Positions 47,109 through 55,448 of a DNA stretch of 64,000 nt are shown here, piece by piece. Numbering within the stretch: position 1 is the first letter of the stretch; each line of letters begins with the position of its first letter. The notes under the pieces are model-generated. The model was not told the DNA's origin, did no database searches, and saw only the letters and a list, made by a program, of their open reading frames with translations. Origin of the DNA: DASVTR01 sp036382855 (GTDB lineage: Bacteria > Acidobacteriota > Blastocatellia > Pyrinomonadales > Pyrinomonadaceae); assembly GCA_036382855.1 (NCBI GenBank), contig DASVPO010000006.1:186001-250000 (forward strand). Direction: 5' to 3'. Both the position numbers and the translations under genes were made by a program.

Positions 47109-48260
47109 ATGAGTTTGAACGTCACAATACTGAGGGAGACAACGCCGGGAGAAGCGCGCGTGGCGCTTGTGCCTGAATCTGTCAGAAAGCTGGTTGCGTT
47201 GAAAGCAAGCGTTACGGTTGAGAGCGATGCTGGCGCGTCGGCCGGCGCGACCGACGACGATTACAGAAACGCGGGCGCAACTGTTTCGACTGCCCGCGCC
47301 GAACTGCTCGCGTCGGCTGACGTGTTAGTAACTATCAGTCGTCCTGCGGCCGCAGATTTCGGGCGTCTCAAACAGGGCGCGGTCGTCGTCGGATTCCTGC
47401 GCCCGCTGGACGAACCCGCACAACTCGAACCGCTCATAGAGCAGCACGCGACGGCGTTTGCGATGGAGTTGATTCCGCGCACGACGCGCGCGCAGGCGAT
47501 GGACGCTCTCTCTTCGGTGGCGACAATCGTTGGTTATAAGGCTGTGCTCTTGGCGGCCGAACGCCTGCCGCGTATGTTTCCGTTGTTGATGACGGCGGCG
47601 GGGACGATTCCGCCCGCGCGCGTGCTCGTCCTCGGCGCTGGCGTCGCGGGACTGCAAGCCATCGCGACGGCGCGACGGTTGGGCGCGGTCGTGGAGGCTT
47701 ATGACGTGCGCGCAGCGGCGGGCGAGCAGGTGCGCTCCTTGGGCGCGAATTTTCTGGAAGTTGATCTGGGCGGTATAGAGACGGAAGATGCCGGCGGCTA
47801 TGCACGCGAGTTAACGGAAGAAGCTATGCAGCGCGGGCGCGAGTTAATCGCCAAATACGCGAAGAGCGCAGACATTATCATCACGACGGCTCAGGTTCCT
47901 GGCCGTCGTGCGCCGCTGCTCGTCACGGAAGATGCTGTTGATGGTATGAAGCGCGGCTCGATTATCGTTGATCTAGCGGGAGCGTCGGGCGGCAACTGCG
48001 CCTTGAGCCAGCCGGACGAAACTGTGGAGCGCGGCGGCGTGACAATCCTCGCGCCGCTTAATCTGGCGGCGACCATTCCCGTTCACGCCAGCCAGCTCTA
48101 CTCGCGCAACGTCACGGCTTTCCTCAGCCTGTTGATTAAAGACGGAGAATTAAACGTTGACATGACGGACGACGTGGTTGGCCCATCCTGTGTGACGCAT
48201 CAGGGCACGTATGCGAATCCGCGCGTCGCGGCTGCTCTGGAAGCAGTCGCCAGCCGTTAA
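47109..48260 (+). CDS. pntAA: NAD(P) transhydrogenase subunit alpha part 1 (NAD-binding)
   Basis: The 383-residue protein is the soluble NAD-binding domain I of proton-translocating transhydrogenase: RVALVPESVRKL near the N-terminus, MDALSSVATIVGYKAVLLAA, the dinucleotide fold LVLGAGVAGLQAIATARRLGAVVEAYDVR (about 175-203), and the nucleotide contact IITTAQVPGRRAPLLV. It transfers hydride between NADH and NADP+ using proton motive force together with the two following genes. The operon uses the split three-subunit form (AA, AB, B). The ATG at 47109 has a purine-rich region upstream. Confidence 0.95.
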   Translation: MSLNVTILRETTPGEARVALVPESVRKLVALKASVTVESDAGASAGATDDDYRNAGATVSTARAELLASADVLVTISRPAAADFGRLKQGAVVVGFLRPLDEPAQLEPLIEQHATAFAMELIPRTTRAQAMDALSSVATIVGYKAVLLAAERLPRMFPLLMTAAGTIPPARVLVLGAGVAGLQAIATARRLGAVVEAYDVRAAAGEQVRSLGANFLEVDLGGIETEDAGGYARELTEEAMQRGRELIAKYAKSADIIITTAQVPGRRAPLLVTEDAVDGMKRGSIIVDLAGASGGNCALSQPDETVERGGVTILAPLNLAATIPVHASQLYSRNVTAFLSLLIKDGELNVDMTDDVVGPSCVTHQGTYANPRVAAALEAVASR

Positions 48261-48347
48261 GTGCAGCGCGCATGTAGAAGCGGTTGTTAGTCGTCCGGCG
48301 TTAGACTCACGAAGTCAATTCACGTTGGTTGAAGGAGGAAACAATTC

Positions 48348-48683
48348 TTGAAATCGGAAACGCTCATCGCGGCGCTCTACGTCTTCGCGCTCGCTGCCTT
48401 TCTAGGCTATCAGGTCATCTCGCGCGTGCCGCCGCTTCTGCACACGCCTTTGATGTCTGCGACCAACGCCATCTCGGGCATCTCTCTGGTCGGCTCAATC
48501 GTGACGGCCGGAGCGCAGTATAACCGCATTAGCACCATCCTCGGTTTCACGGCCGTCACCTGCGCGACGATTAACGTCGTCGGTGGCTTTATGATTACAG
48601 ACCGCATGCTGAAGATGTTTAAGCGTAAGACTCCGGGTGCGAAGGAACTCCCAGCGAAGGAGAAGGGCCAACTGAAGCAATGA
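48348..48683 (+). CDS. pntAB: NAD(P) transhydrogenase subunit alpha part 2 (membrane)
   Basis: The 111-residue protein has three hydrophobic segments with the family pattern LHTPLMSATNAISGISLVGSI and GFTAVTCATINVVGGFMITDRMLKMFKRK. It forms part of the proton channel domain. The probable start is TTG at 48348, since AAGGAGGA lies eight bases upstream and no better ATG exists. Its stop overlaps the ATG of pntB. Confidence 0.94.
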   Translation: MKSETLIAALYVFALAAFLGYQVISRVPPLLHTPLMSATNAISGISLVGSIVTAGAQYNRISTILGFTAVTCATINVVGGFMITDRMLKMFKRKTPGAKELPAKEKGQLKQ

Positions 48684-50059
48684 GGTACTACTTCATAGAG
48701 TTCACCTACCTTGCCGCTTCCATCCTCTTCATTCTGGGGTTGAAGCGAATGAGCCATCCCGAAACCGCGAAGCGCGGCATGCACTACGCAGAGACGGGAA
48801 TGCTCCTCGCCATCATCGGCACGCTCCTGCATCAGGAGATTGTCAGCTACGAATGGATTATCGCCGGCCTCCTGCTGGGTTCGACCATCGGCGGAGCGAT
48901 GGCCTACTGGGTTCCGATGACGGCGATGCCGCAGCGCACCGCTCTCTCTCATGCGTTCGGCGCATTGGCCGCCGCGCTTGTCGGCATCTCGGAATATTTG
49001 CGTCACGGCGCGGAGTTGGGCCAATTCAAGATGGGAGCAATCGGCTTTGAAGTGATGCTCGGCGCATTGACGACGACGGGCAGCCTCGTCGCCTTCGCCA
49101 AGTTGCAGGGCCTCGTGCGCGGAACGCCCGTCACCTATAGGGGGCAGAACATCTTCAACATGACGCTGCTCGCGACGACCATCGGCTGCTTCGTCTACCT
49201 CATCTTCGACCCGACCGCCGCCAACTTCTTTTACGCGATGACGGCGCTCGCCTTTGTCTTTGGCGTGCTCCTTGTGATGCCTATTGGCGCGGCCGACATG
49301 CCGGTCGTGATGTCGCTCCTTAATTCTTACGCGGGGCTGGCAGCGGCCGCGACAGGCTTTGCCCTCTCAAACAACGTGCTGATTATAGCGGGCACGCTCG
49401 ACGGCTTTTCCGGCTTCATCCTATCTGTCCTGATGTGCCGTGCGATGAACCGTTCGATGACAAACGTGCTGTTCGGTGCGTTTGGCAGTGTGGCGGACGA
49501 CGGTGCGGGGGCGGACGGCGAACAGGGAACGATGCGCGAAGTCAGCCTAGAAGATGTCGCCGTCCAACTGGCTTACGCCAAGCAGGTCGTCTTCGTGCCC
49601 GGCTACGGAATGGCGACGGCGCAGGCGCAGCATATCGTGCGCGAGTTGGCAAACATACTCGAAGCGAAGGGCGTGGCTGTCAAGTATGCGATACACCCTG
49701 TCGCGGGCCGTATGCCCGGACACATGAACGTGCTGCTGGCGGAAGCCAACGTGCCTTATTCATCGCTTTACGAACTTGAGCAAATTAATCCTGAATTTCC
49801 GGCGACGGACGTAGCGGTCGTCATCGGCGCAAACGATGTCGTTAACCCGGACGCGCGTGATAATCCGAAAAGCCCGATTGCAGGAATGCCGATTCTCGAA
49901 GTTGATCGCGCACGCTCGGTCATCGTTCTCAAGCGCGGTCGTGGTCGCGGCTTCGCCGGGATAGAAAACCCGCTCTTCTTCAAGCCCGCCACGGGCATGC
50001 TCTACGGCGACGCCAAAGACTCTCTGACCAAACTCGTGCAGGCCGTCCAGCACGCTTAG
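48680..50059 (+). CDS. pntB: NAD(P) transhydrogenase subunit beta
   Basis: The 459-residue protein has about eight transmembrane helices in its first 270 residues, then the NADP-binding domain III with VPGYGMATAQAQHIVRELANILEAKGVAVKYAIHPVAGRMPGHMNVLLAEANVPY, DVAVVIGANDVVNPDAR and VIVLKRGRGRGFAGIENPLF. These are the hallmarks of PntB. The start overlaps the pntAB stop (ATGA). It completes a functional-looking operon for generating NADPH from NADH at the expense of proton motive force. Confidence 0.96.
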   Translation: MRYYFIEFTYLAASILFILGLKRMSHPETAKRGMHYAETGMLLAIIGTLLHQEIVSYEWIIAGLLLGSTIGGAMAYWVPMTAMPQRTALSHAFGALAAALVGISEYLRHGAELGQFKMGAIGFEVMLGALTTTGSLVAFAKLQGLVRGTPVTYRGQNIFNMTLLATTIGCFVYLIFDPTAANFFYAMTALAFVFGVLLVMPIGAADMPVVMSLLNSYAGLAAAATGFALSNNVLIIAGTLDGFSGFILSVLMCRAMNRSMTNVLFGAFGSVADDGAGADGEQGTMREVSLEDVAVQLAYAKQVVFVPGYGMATAQAQHIVRELANILEAKGVAVKYAIHPVAGRMPGHMNVLLAEANVPYSSLYELEQINPEFPATDVAVVIGANDVVNPDARDNPKSPIAGMPILEVDRARSVIVLKRGRGRGFAGIENPLFFKPATGMLYGDAKDSLTKLVQAVQHA

Positions 50060-50138
50060 CAGATCACTGCACGCGAGAGCGGCGCTTTGTTTTCGCGGAG
50101 CACGCTCGGTAAAATCTTTCGCGAAAGGAAAAACTGTT

Positions 50139-50378
50139 ATGTCGCGTCAGAGAATAACAGCGGACGGAAAGTCAGCGACGCTCGAATTGCCGCAGGAGAT
50201 ACTGGACGAACTAGGCGTAGCCGTCGGAGATGAGGTTGACCTTTCAGTGGTAAACGGCACGCTCATCCTGCGCCCCTCTGATGAAGCAGAGCGCGCACAA
50301 AAGATTGAGGCGGCAACCAAAGCGACGTTTGAGCGTCGCCGGAGCGCATACGAGGAGTTAGCCAAAGGAGCGGACTAG
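50139..50378 (+). CDS. AbrB/MazE-type antitoxin
   Basis: The 79-residue protein begins SRQRITADGKSATLELPQEILDELGVAVGDEVDLSVVNGTLILRPSD, a swapped-hairpin AbrB/SpoVT DNA-binding domain, and ends in a helical tail likely to neutralise the toxin. AAAGGAAA precedes the ATG. The Doc-like toxin gene follows after three bases. Antitoxins of this kind also repress their own operon. Confidence 0.88.
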   Translation: MSRQRITADGKSATLELPQEILDELGVAVGDEVDLSVVNGTLILRPSDEAERAQKIEAATKATFERRRSAYEELAKGAD

Positions 50379-50381
50379 AAA

Positions 50382-50762
50382 GTGTCGTTCCTGTTTCTGC
50401 GCAAGCAAGAGGTACTGAGCATTCATGCTCAGGCGGTAGAAGCCTTCGGTGGACTCCCCGGTTTGCGCGACGAAGGCGCTTTAGAGTCCGCCCTGACTGC
50501 TGTTGAAAATCGTGCGCATTATGAAAGCGCAGACCTTCCCACTTGTGCCGCAACTTATGCTTATCATCTCACGCAGGCTCATGCTTTCGTTGACGGCAAC
50601 AAACGCGTTGCGGCAGCGGTTGCCGAAATCTTCCTCGAAATTAACGGCGCTCGCCTCGAAGCGACTAACGAGCAGATAGTCGCTCTATTCTTAGGCGTGG
50701 CTGCGAGTCAATTATCGCGCGAGGAGGTTGTAGAGTTATTTAAGAAGTGGGTTGTATTCTGA
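50382..50762 (+). CDS. doc: Doc/Fic-family toxin
   Basis: The 126-residue protein has the Doc/Fic core HAFVDGNKRVAAAVAEIFLEINGARLEATNEQ (about residues 63-95), where the conserved His and the D-G-N-K-R loop form the active site. Doc proteins phosphorylate elongation factor Tu and stop translation. GTG at 50382 is the start, with AAAGGAG upstream inside the antitoxin gene. The pairing with an AbrB-type antitoxin gives a complete toxin-antitoxin module. Confidence 0.9.
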   Translation: MSFLFLRKQEVLSIHAQAVEAFGGLPGLRDEGALESALTAVENRAHYESADLPTCAATYAYHLTQAHAFVDGNKRVAAAVAEIFLEINGARLEATNEQIVALFLGVAASQLSREEVVELFKKWVVF

Positions 50763-50780
50763 ACGCATCAAACCGAAGAG

Positions 50781-51431
50781 ATGAATTCATACGTTGGCAC
50801 ATTCGAGTCGCATGTGACTGTTAATGCCGGGGGCTTTTCTCACGTCGAGCGGTTCCGCCAGCTATGCGAGGAGCTTGGACTCAAAAGCATTATCATCGAA
50901 CTCTCGCGCGGCGTGTCTCGCACACAGCCTATGACGGCGACGCATCATCGTGGGTCGCTGGAAGATGTGCTGGCGGAGGTGCGAGCAATCGCGCAATCCT
51001 TCGAGCGCAACGGATTCGCTGTCAAGCGCGTCAAGGTTGAAGCTGAACCTGATAACGACGGCGTCCCTCACACCGACGAAGAATCGAGCCAACTGCCTCC
51101 GACAAATTATTTCGAGTTTCACGCGCTGGTGACGCTTCCGATAGCGTCCGATTTGTCCACGCTTGCTGCGCTCTGTGTGAAGCATGATGCGCATCTTTCG
51201 TCCAGCATGTTCAAACGGTTGCCGGAAGGGCGGGCGCAGCGCTTCGTCACTATGCGCGTCTACGGAGCAGGACGCACGCGGGCCGCCGACCTCTTCCAGA
51301 AACTCGCGGGCGACATCGGAAGGGCCGGATACACAATCTCCAGAGAAGTCCGGGAGTATGTTGTTTACGATAGCAACCTGCTGCTTGATGCCGGTTGGAT
51401 AAACCCGCATGGACCTGCGGCGGGCGAGTGA
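50781..51431 (+). CDS. Two-repeat protein coupled to AbiEii-like gene, function unknown
   Basis: The 216-residue protein appears to contain two related halves: ESHVTV...FRQLCEELGLKSIIIELSRG...EVRAIAQSFERNGFAVKRVKVEA and FEFHALVTL...AALCVKHDAHLSSSMFKRLP...LFQKLAGDIGRAGYTISREVREY, each of the form strand, helix, strand, helix, strand. It ends in VVYDSNLLLDAGWI. I do not recognise a named family; similar proteins occur, from memory, in Cyanobacteria. Its stop TGA overlaps the ATG of an AbiEii-like nucleotidyltransferase by one base, so the two are translationally coupled and may form a toxin-antitoxin or enzyme-adaptor pair. Confidence 0.75.
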   Translation: MNSYVGTFESHVTVNAGGFSHVERFRQLCEELGLKSIIIELSRGVSRTQPMTATHHRGSLEDVLAEVRAIAQSFERNGFAVKRVKVEAEPDNDGVPHTDEESSQLPPTNYFEFHALVTLPIASDLSTLAALCVKHDAHLSSSMFKRLPEGRAQRFVTMRVYGAGRTRAADLFQKLAGDIGRAGYTISREVREYVVYDSNLLLDAGWINPHGPAAGE

Positions 51432-52285
51432 TGAACGCAATCAACGAGCAGCTAACTCTGCTGGCAAACTCGTCGCAGCGGCCCGTGAACGAGTTGTCGC
51501 GGCAGCACATCATGGAGGGCGTGCTCCGGCGGCTTTCAGCTTCAACGCAGGCCGTCTCATTTGTGTTACGCGGCGGAATGCTCGTCAGAATTTGGGCCGG
51601 GCCTGAGAGAAGAGTGGCGGAAGACCTGGATTTCGTTGCCCTCTATCCTTTTGATGTTGAGCAGACTGTTGCGCGACTCCGTTCCATCCTGCGGAATGAT
51701 TCGGAGTTTAACGACGGCGTTCGGTTCGATGCGGATTCATTGACGGGTGAAGCGACGTGGCAGGAGACGGAATTTCCCGGTGTTCGTGTCAGAGGTGATG
51801 CTTCTATTGAGGGCCGCAAACATAGCTTCAAGATAGACTGCGGCTTCGGAGACCCGCTCGTTCCTCCTGCCGTGTGGTCCGGCTATCCCGCTCTGTTGCC
51901 GTCTATCGCTGCGGCCCGTGTGCTGGCCTGTCGAGCGGAGTCAGCCATTGGTTGGAAGTTGCACGGGCTGGTCGAACTCGGTGCGCGCCGCTGGCGTCCG
52001 AAAGACCTGTACGATCTTTTCCTCTTGAGCGATTACCCGTCGCTAGTTGAGGCAGACCTCATCGGAGCGATACGGGTGGCGTTTATTAGCCGTGCGACAC
52101 CGCTCGGCGCAGCGCTTGAGATGTTCGACTCGACCGGCTGGTGGCAGAGCGACAGGTCTCTCAGGAAATGGACTGACTTCCAGCAAACTGTCGCTCAAGG
52201 TAGCTTGCCGGATTTGGCGCAGGTGACTGCGCGCGTGAACAAGACGTTCGCCCCATTGGTGCAGCGTTGCCTCGACGCATCCTGA
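51431..52285 (+). CDS. AbiEii/AbiGii-like nucleotidyltransferase toxin-family protein
   Basis: The 284-residue protein has FVLRGGMLVRIWAG...RVAEDLDFVALYP, the GG-x10-R-x-D-L-D-F nucleotidyltransferase motif of the PF08843 family, KHSFKIDCGFG, and the C-terminal helical ESAIGWKLHGLVELGARRWRPKDLYDLFLL. Members of the AbiE type IV toxin family transfer nucleotides to tRNA acceptor ends, blocking growth. The longer frame from 51395 is not supported; ATG at 51431 overlaps the preceding stop. The usual partner AbiEi, a winged-helix antitoxin, is absent; a different protein takes its place upstream. Confidence 0.85.
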   Translation: MNAINEQLTLLANSSQRPVNELSRQHIMEGVLRRLSASTQAVSFVLRGGMLVRIWAGPERRVAEDLDFVALYPFDVEQTVARLRSILRNDSEFNDGVRFDADSLTGEATWQETEFPGVRVRGDASIEGRKHSFKIDCGFGDPLVPPAVWSGYPALLPSIAAARVLACRAESAIGWKLHGLVELGARRWRPKDLYDLFLLSDYPSLVEADLIGAIRVAFISRATPLGAALEMFDSTGWWQSDRSLRKWTDFQQTVAQGSLPDLAQVTARVNKTFAPLVQRCLDAS

Positions 52286-52481
52286 TTACACTCACGCATC
52301 TCTTTGCGTCGAATTTCGCCAGCGCGCGGCAACTTTCCTTTTCCTCGCAGCGTATCAACCTCAAGTCGGGCGGCAAAGTGTAATGGGGCGGCAAACCGCG
52401 ACGGGTGTTGTCGTCATCGAACGCCTGCACTTTTGGGATTCTCTCCGCACACGTCAGAATAAGAATAAGGTTGGAGGAGAC

Positions 52482-54143
52482 ATGCGTAGATTCGTCATTA
52501 TATTTGTGTTGGTTGGTGCGATGCTTGCGCCGCCGTCTGCGGCTTTAGGGCAGCGCAGGAGCGGGAGCACGGCTGCGGCCACGTCGTCGTCGTCATCGCG
52601 TCAGGGCGCGGAGCAGATAACGGCTGAACAGATGAGAGACTATCTGACCTTCATCGCTGCGGACGAGATGGAGGGGCGCGACACGCCTTCGCGCGGTCTG
52701 GATTTGACGGCGAAGTTTCTGGCGGTGCAGCTTTCGCGTTGGGGCTTTAAGCCCGCCGGCGACGGCGGCACGTTCTTTCAGAAAATCGCTCTGCGGCGCG
52801 AGCGTGTGGACATGACGCAGTCGCGCGTCGAGATAGGCGGGCAGGTTTTCAAGCCGGGCACGGATTTCATAGCGTTTGCGCCCGGCGGAACTGTCAACCT
52901 GAGCGGCCCTGTCGTCTTCGGTGGCAACGGCTGGCTCATCAAGTCGAAGAACATGGACGCGTATCAGGGCATTGACGTGAAGGATAAGATTGTCGTCATC
53001 GCCAACGGCGACGGACTGCCGAAGGGCGTCAGCCAGAGTGATTTGACGGGCCAGCGCGGCGTTGATTGGGATGACCCTGCGGCCTACGCGCAGAAGCGCG
53101 GCGCACGCGTTCTGCTCGCGATACCCGATTCACAGATTGTCAACAACTGGGAGCGCGTGCGTGCGCGCGTGATGGAGCGCACGCTGGCGACGCCCGAAAA
53201 GTTTCGCCGCCCGGAGATGCAACTGGCGCGCATAATCATCTCGCGGCAGATGGCGGACGCACTCTTTCAGGGCGAGGCGCAAACTTCCGCTGCGATCAAC
53301 GAAGGGCTGGCGTCGGGCGTCTCCGTCGCTCCCTTTGAACTGAGCGCGGGCAAGCGCGTCAGCGTCAACCTGATGGCCGAGCCGCAGACCATCAACACGC
53401 AGAACGTCGTCGCCGTCCTCGAAGGCTCAGACCCCTTGCTTAAGAACGAGTACGTCGCCGCCGGTGCTCACTACGACCACGTCGGCACGGGCACGCCCGT
53501 CGGCGGTGACGCCATCTACAACGGCGCTGACGATGACGGCTCAGGTACTACGGCCGTGCTCGCTATCGCAGAAGCTTTAGCGAAGACTACTCCGCGCCCC
53601 AAGCGTTCCGTCCTCTTAGTCTGGCATTGCGGCGAAGAGAAAGGACTCTGGGGTTCTAGATACTTCGTCGAGAATCCGACTGTGCCGCTCGCGCAGGTCG
53701 TCGCCCAACTCAACATAGACATGATTGGCCGAAGCAAGCAGGCTGGCGACACCAACCCTGCCAACCGCGACCTCTCCGGCCCTGACGAGATTTACGTCAT
53801 TGGCTCGAAGATGATGAGCACGGAGCTGGGCCAACTCTCCGAGCGCATCAATCGCGGCTATCTCAATCTCACGTTCAACTACAAGTACGACGACCCCGCA
53901 GACCCCGAGCGTTTCTTCTACCGCTCGGACCATTACAACTACGCGCAGAAGGGCATCCCCATCATCTTCTACTTCGACGGCGTTCACGAAGACTATCATC
54001 GCCCCGGCGACGAAGTATCCAAGATTGACTTCCGTAAGATGGAGCGCGTCACACGCACCATCTACGCAACCTTGCGCGAACTCGCCAACGCTCCCCAACG
54101 CCCACGCATAGACAAACAAATACCCGGCGCGTTTAGTAACTAA
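52482..54143 (+). CDS. M28-family zinc aminopeptidase, exported
   Basis: The 553-residue protein has a signal peptide (about 1-24, ending ALGQ), a PA-like insert (GGTVNLSGPVVFGGNGWLIKSKNMDAYQGIDVKDKIVVIANG), and the M28 zinc site: AHYDHVG, NGADDDGSGTTAVLAIAEAL, WHCGEEKGLWGSRYF, NIDMIGR and FFYRSDHYNYAQKGIPIIFYFDG. These are all the zinc ligands and the catalytic Asp and Glu. It would remove N-terminal residues from peptides outside the cytoplasm. ATG at 52482 has GGAGGAG upstream; the frame extends further without support. Monocistronic. Confidence 0.93.
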   Translation: MRRFVIIFVLVGAMLAPPSAALGQRRSGSTAAATSSSSSRQGAEQITAEQMRDYLTFIAADEMEGRDTPSRGLDLTAKFLAVQLSRWGFKPAGDGGTFFQKIALRRERVDMTQSRVEIGGQVFKPGTDFIAFAPGGTVNLSGPVVFGGNGWLIKSKNMDAYQGIDVKDKIVVIANGDGLPKGVSQSDLTGQRGVDWDDPAAYAQKRGARVLLAIPDSQIVNNWERVRARVMERTLATPEKFRRPEMQLARIIISRQMADALFQGEAQTSAAINEGLASGVSVAPFELSAGKRVSVNLMAEPQTINTQNVVAVLEGSDPLLKNEYVAAGAHYDHVGTGTPVGGDAIYNGADDDGSGTTAVLAIAEALAKTTPRPKRSVLLVWHCGEEKGLWGSRYFVENPTVPLAQVVAQLNIDMIGRSKQAGDTNPANRDLSGPDEIYVIGSKMMSTELGQLSERINRGYLNLTFNYKYDDPADPERFFYRSDHYNYAQKGIPIIFYFDGVHEDYHRPGDEVSKIDFRKMERVTRTIYATLRELANAPQRPRIDKQIPGAFSN

Positions 54144-54167
54144 ACCGGCACGCAAAGCAAGCCACGG

Positions 54168-54273
54168 GAAAGAAAGGGAAAGAAGAAGGGGAAAAGGGTG
54201 AAGAGGGTAAAAGGTGAAAAGGAAAGCCGCTTGTCTCCCTTTCCCTTTTTCCCCTTTCCCCTTCTTCTTTCTC
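54168..54273. repeat. Purine-rich heptamer hairpin (site 7)
   Basis: A long A/G-rich left arm (54168-54226, for example AGGGGAA, AAGGGTG) faces a C/T-rich right arm (54236-54273, units TCCCTTT, CCCTTTT, TCCCCTT, TCCCCTT, CTTCTTT). The spacer contains AAAGCCGCTTG. It is downstream of the peptidase gene. Long purine/pyrimidine strands could also form a triplex. Confidence 0.72.
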
Positions 54274-54514
54274 GTATCTTCCGCTCTTATATTGCAATTA
54301 CCTGAACTGTACAGACGCGCCGTTGAGATTCTGCTATGTTGAGATGCTATAGCGCAGGGTGAGCGAGTCAGGGAAACTAACCCGACCATAACTGGACTGG
54401 GTTGAAACCGGCTCGCCCATCTTGTTTCTGCCTGCCACTATCCTCTCGCTTAAGAGTTCGCCCGCCCTCCGCCCTGACGCAAAGCCCGTGTTTACATGAC
54501 TTGCCTGAACTACG

Positions 54515-54913
54515 CGCCCCGCGCTCATCTCTCGCCGCCACACGCCTATCTTGAAGCGTCACATGCCCGTCTTCAGGCGTCGCGCCCTCGTCTTTCGCCG
54601 TCCTGCGGTCATTCTGACGCGCCGCGCGCTCATCTTTCGCCGTCGCGAGGCCAACTTTTCCCGCCGCGACATCATCTTTTGCCGTCGCGAGCTAATTTTT
54701 AGCCGCCGCGAGGTCAACTTTTCTCAACGCGCGGTCATCTTTTGGGCTCGCGAGGTCGTCGGAAGCCGACGCGAGGTCATGTTTAGGCGACGCGAGGTCA
54801 TCGAAATGCGTCGCGCGGTCGTTGAAATACGCCGCGCGGGCGGCTGCAAGCATCGCGCAGTCGCTCTAAACCCCTCCGAAATCAACGTTAAGCGCCGCGC
54901 CCTCAGTTTTCCC
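54515..54913. repeat. Degenerate tandem array of nineteen 21-bp units
   Basis: From 54515 every 21 bases a unit of the form CGYCGCGMGGTCATCTTTYGC recurs, with the CGNCGCG core best conserved; units at 54578-54850 are closest to the consensus and the 54872 unit is the weakest. In one frame the array reads as heptapeptides of the type RREVIFS for about 120 codons (open from a TTG at 54551 or ATG at 54563 to 54916), but there is no ribosome site and the codons could follow from the repeat itself. It touches the end of the minus-strand gene at 54913. Probably non-coding; a repetitive protein cannot be excluded. Confidence 0.7.
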
Positions 54914-55353
54914 TAAACTTTTGCCGTCTTGACCGGCAGCATGCTCGCCAGCATCTCGAACGAATCGTGCACGGCGTTGTACGAAGCCTCCAGACGCGCC
55001 TCCGTCCCCTTCCGCGCGTCCCTCCTGAACACTTCGAGCGCCCGCGCAAACGCTTTTAGCTCACGCGCAAACGCCTCCCTGTCTCCCACGCCCGCCGGAG
55101 TCCCCAAACGCACAATCGCACGCCCGCGCGCCACCAACTCCCCTGCCCGCGCCCTTATCCTTTTGAAGTCGCGCTGCGGCAGCGCCTCATGCTGCAAAGG
55201 ATGAAGCACGTCGTGAAACAAATTGTACTCCCTCACGCTGAAGTGCTCGTCCGCCCGCACAACCCCAAGCGCGCCCGCCCTCCCCACCTGCCATCCCATT
55301 AACAACAGAACACACCCCGCCATCAACACCCTGCACATAGTCGCTCGCTTCAT
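54913..55353 (-). CDS. Small exported helical protein of unknown function
   Basis: The 146-residue protein has a hydrophobic signal (CRVLMAGCVLLLMGWQVGRAGA) and a mainly helical mature part with EYNLFHDVLHPLQHEALPQRDFKRIRARAGELVARGRAI and an ending in NAVHDSFEMLASMLP. The helix and histidine pattern recalls four-helix cytochrome c'-like folds, but no CxxCH is present. The frame extends upstream to 55431; ATG at 55353 has GGAGGG ten bases upstream and begins a proper signal. It lies 95 bases downstream of a large membrane protein gene on the same strand. Confidence 0.62.
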   Translation of the reverse strand: MKRATMCRVLMAGCVLLLMGWQVGRAGALGVVRADEHFSVREYNLFHDVLHPLQHEALPQRDFKRIRARAGELVARGRAIVRLGTPAGVGDREAFARELKAFARALEVFRRDARKGTEARLEASYNAVHDSFEMLASMLPVKTAKV

Positions 55354-55448
55354 CGTCACAGTTCCCTCCATCTTAGTTACACGCCTCGTCATCACAACTC
55401 CAGTCTTCAGTCGCACACTCCCGCTCATCAATCACAAACGCCTCTCGC

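Noticed and set aside
54515..54913. CRISPR array.
   Set aside because: Units are contiguous and degenerate with no unique spacers, and no cas gene is present in the window.
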